A stretch of DNA of 5,542 nucleotides, taken from contig URHE01000112.1 of the NCBI GenBank assembly GCA_900547595.1, positions 1 through 5,542 of the forward strand, in the 5' to 3' direction. Made by a program: the position numbers and the translations under genes. The notes under the pieces are model-generated. The model had not been told where the DNA came from, did not search any database, and saw nothing but the letters and a program-made list of their open reading frames with translations. Shown here one piece after another: positions 5,144 to 5,542 of the stretch. The stretch is from an uncultured Desulfovibrio sp. (lineage in GTDB: Bacteria > Desulfobacterota > Desulfovibrionia > Desulfovibrionales > Desulfovibrionaceae). The stretch's first letter is position 1, and each line of letters starts with the position of its first letter.

Positions 5144-5542
5144 TGGCGTTTCCCCTTTTCCGGCGCGGGCGCGGCCTCCCCGTCCACCCAGTCGGCCAGG
5201 CGCGCCTGACGGGCGAGCGCATACGGGCTGGGACCGCCGGGTTCCGCCGTCTGGACCAGGTCGGCGAAGCCGCCTTCAAGGCGATAGACGCGCCAGTCCC
5301 CGGCGGGGAGCCGCCCGGAGGCAAGGGCCGCCTCCAGGGCGCGGGCGGCTGTGTCCGGCCCGCAGAAGAGCGGAAATTCCCGCACGGAGGGGTCCAGCAC
5401 CACATCCGCCCCGCTTGCGAGATCGATGATGAAATTTCCCGGCGCGACCACGTGGAGCGTGGCGCAGTCCCCGGGGGGCACCGGCGGCTGGACCGGCTGC
5501 GGGGCCGCGGGCCCGCTCCCCGCGCAGGCCGCGAGCGCGAGG
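5140..5542 (-). CDS. Putative lipoprotein, 5' end beyond the window
   Basis: The reading frame stays open to the right edge, so the start is not in the window. The internal GTG at 5481 is unlikely to be the true start, because the frame upstream encodes LALAACAGSG (5512-5541), a signal-peptidase II lipobox (L-A-A-C) with cysteine at 5524-5526. A Pro/Ala/Gln-rich linker follows, then about 100 residues of compact domain with NFIIDLASGADVVLDPSVREFPLFCG and DWRVYRLEGGFADLV. Alanine at +2 would favour sorting to the outer membrane by the rule known from enterobacteria. Two further cysteines (in GDCAT and LFCGP) could form a periplasmic disulfide. The tail is short and charged (EKGKRQ). I do not recognise the family. 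The stop codon overlaps the FkbM start by ATGA, so the two genes are probably co-transcribed from a promoter to the right. Confidence 0.75.
   Translation of the reverse strand, partial: LALAACAGSGPAAPQPVQPPVPPGDCATLHVVAPGNFIIDLASGADVVLDPSVREFPLFCGPDTAARALEAALASGRLPAGDWRVYRLEGGFADLVQTAEPGGPSPYALARQARLADWVDGEAAPAPEKGKRQ

Noticed and set aside
4052..5209. Plus-strand open frame (385 codons) opposite the FkbM gene
   Set aside because: It lies antisense to an FkbM gene with all hallmark motifs and has no motif of its own.

Overview
The window looks like chromosomal DNA of a high-GC bacterium, most likely a Desulfovibrio-type member of the Desulfobacterota. This rests on recalled resemblance of the proteins (a PaaK-type aryl-CoA ligase, an SfsA with the HSNNSGSM signature, an Ibeta aspartate aminotransferase) and on strongly GC-biased codons. 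It is inference, not a database match. No rRNA, tRNA, CRISPR array, transposase or integrase is visible.

Layout: positions 1-142 are non-coding, with two GC-rich hairpins followed by one copy of a ~75-bp repeat (R1). A phenylacetate-CoA ligase-type gene (paaK-like, minus strand) fills 143-1459. A ~370-bp AT-rich gap (1460-1828) holds a 17-bp operator-like palindrome, the second R1 copy in inverted orientation, a 98-bp nested palindrome ending in a T5 tract on the minus strand, and one copy of a second repeat (R2). sfsA (minus strand) covers 1829-2683. A ~100-bp divergent promoter region (2684-2782) carries a good sigma70-like promoter and the second R2 copy. A class I aminotransferase (plus strand) covers 2783-3967. 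A 30-bp gap with a GC hairpin separates it from a convergent FkbM-type methyltransferase gene (minus strand, 3998-5143). That gene overlaps by ATGA with an upstream lipoprotein gene that runs off the right edge.

How the genes work together: sfsA and the aminotransferase are divergent neighbours. The lipoprotein and FkbM genes form a translationally coupled pair. The paaK-like gene stands alone in its own intergenic context. A PaaK-type ligase and an aspartate/prephenate-type aminotransferase could both touch aromatic amino-acid metabolism, but they are not in one operon and no pathway link is shown here.

The least ordinary content is in the non-coding DNA. Two unrelated repeat families sit in inverted pairs, R1 around paaK and R2 around sfsA, and a long nested palindrome joins them. 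They may be dispersed intergenic repeats, MITE-like elements or shared regulatory leaders. A whole-genome copy count would decide.
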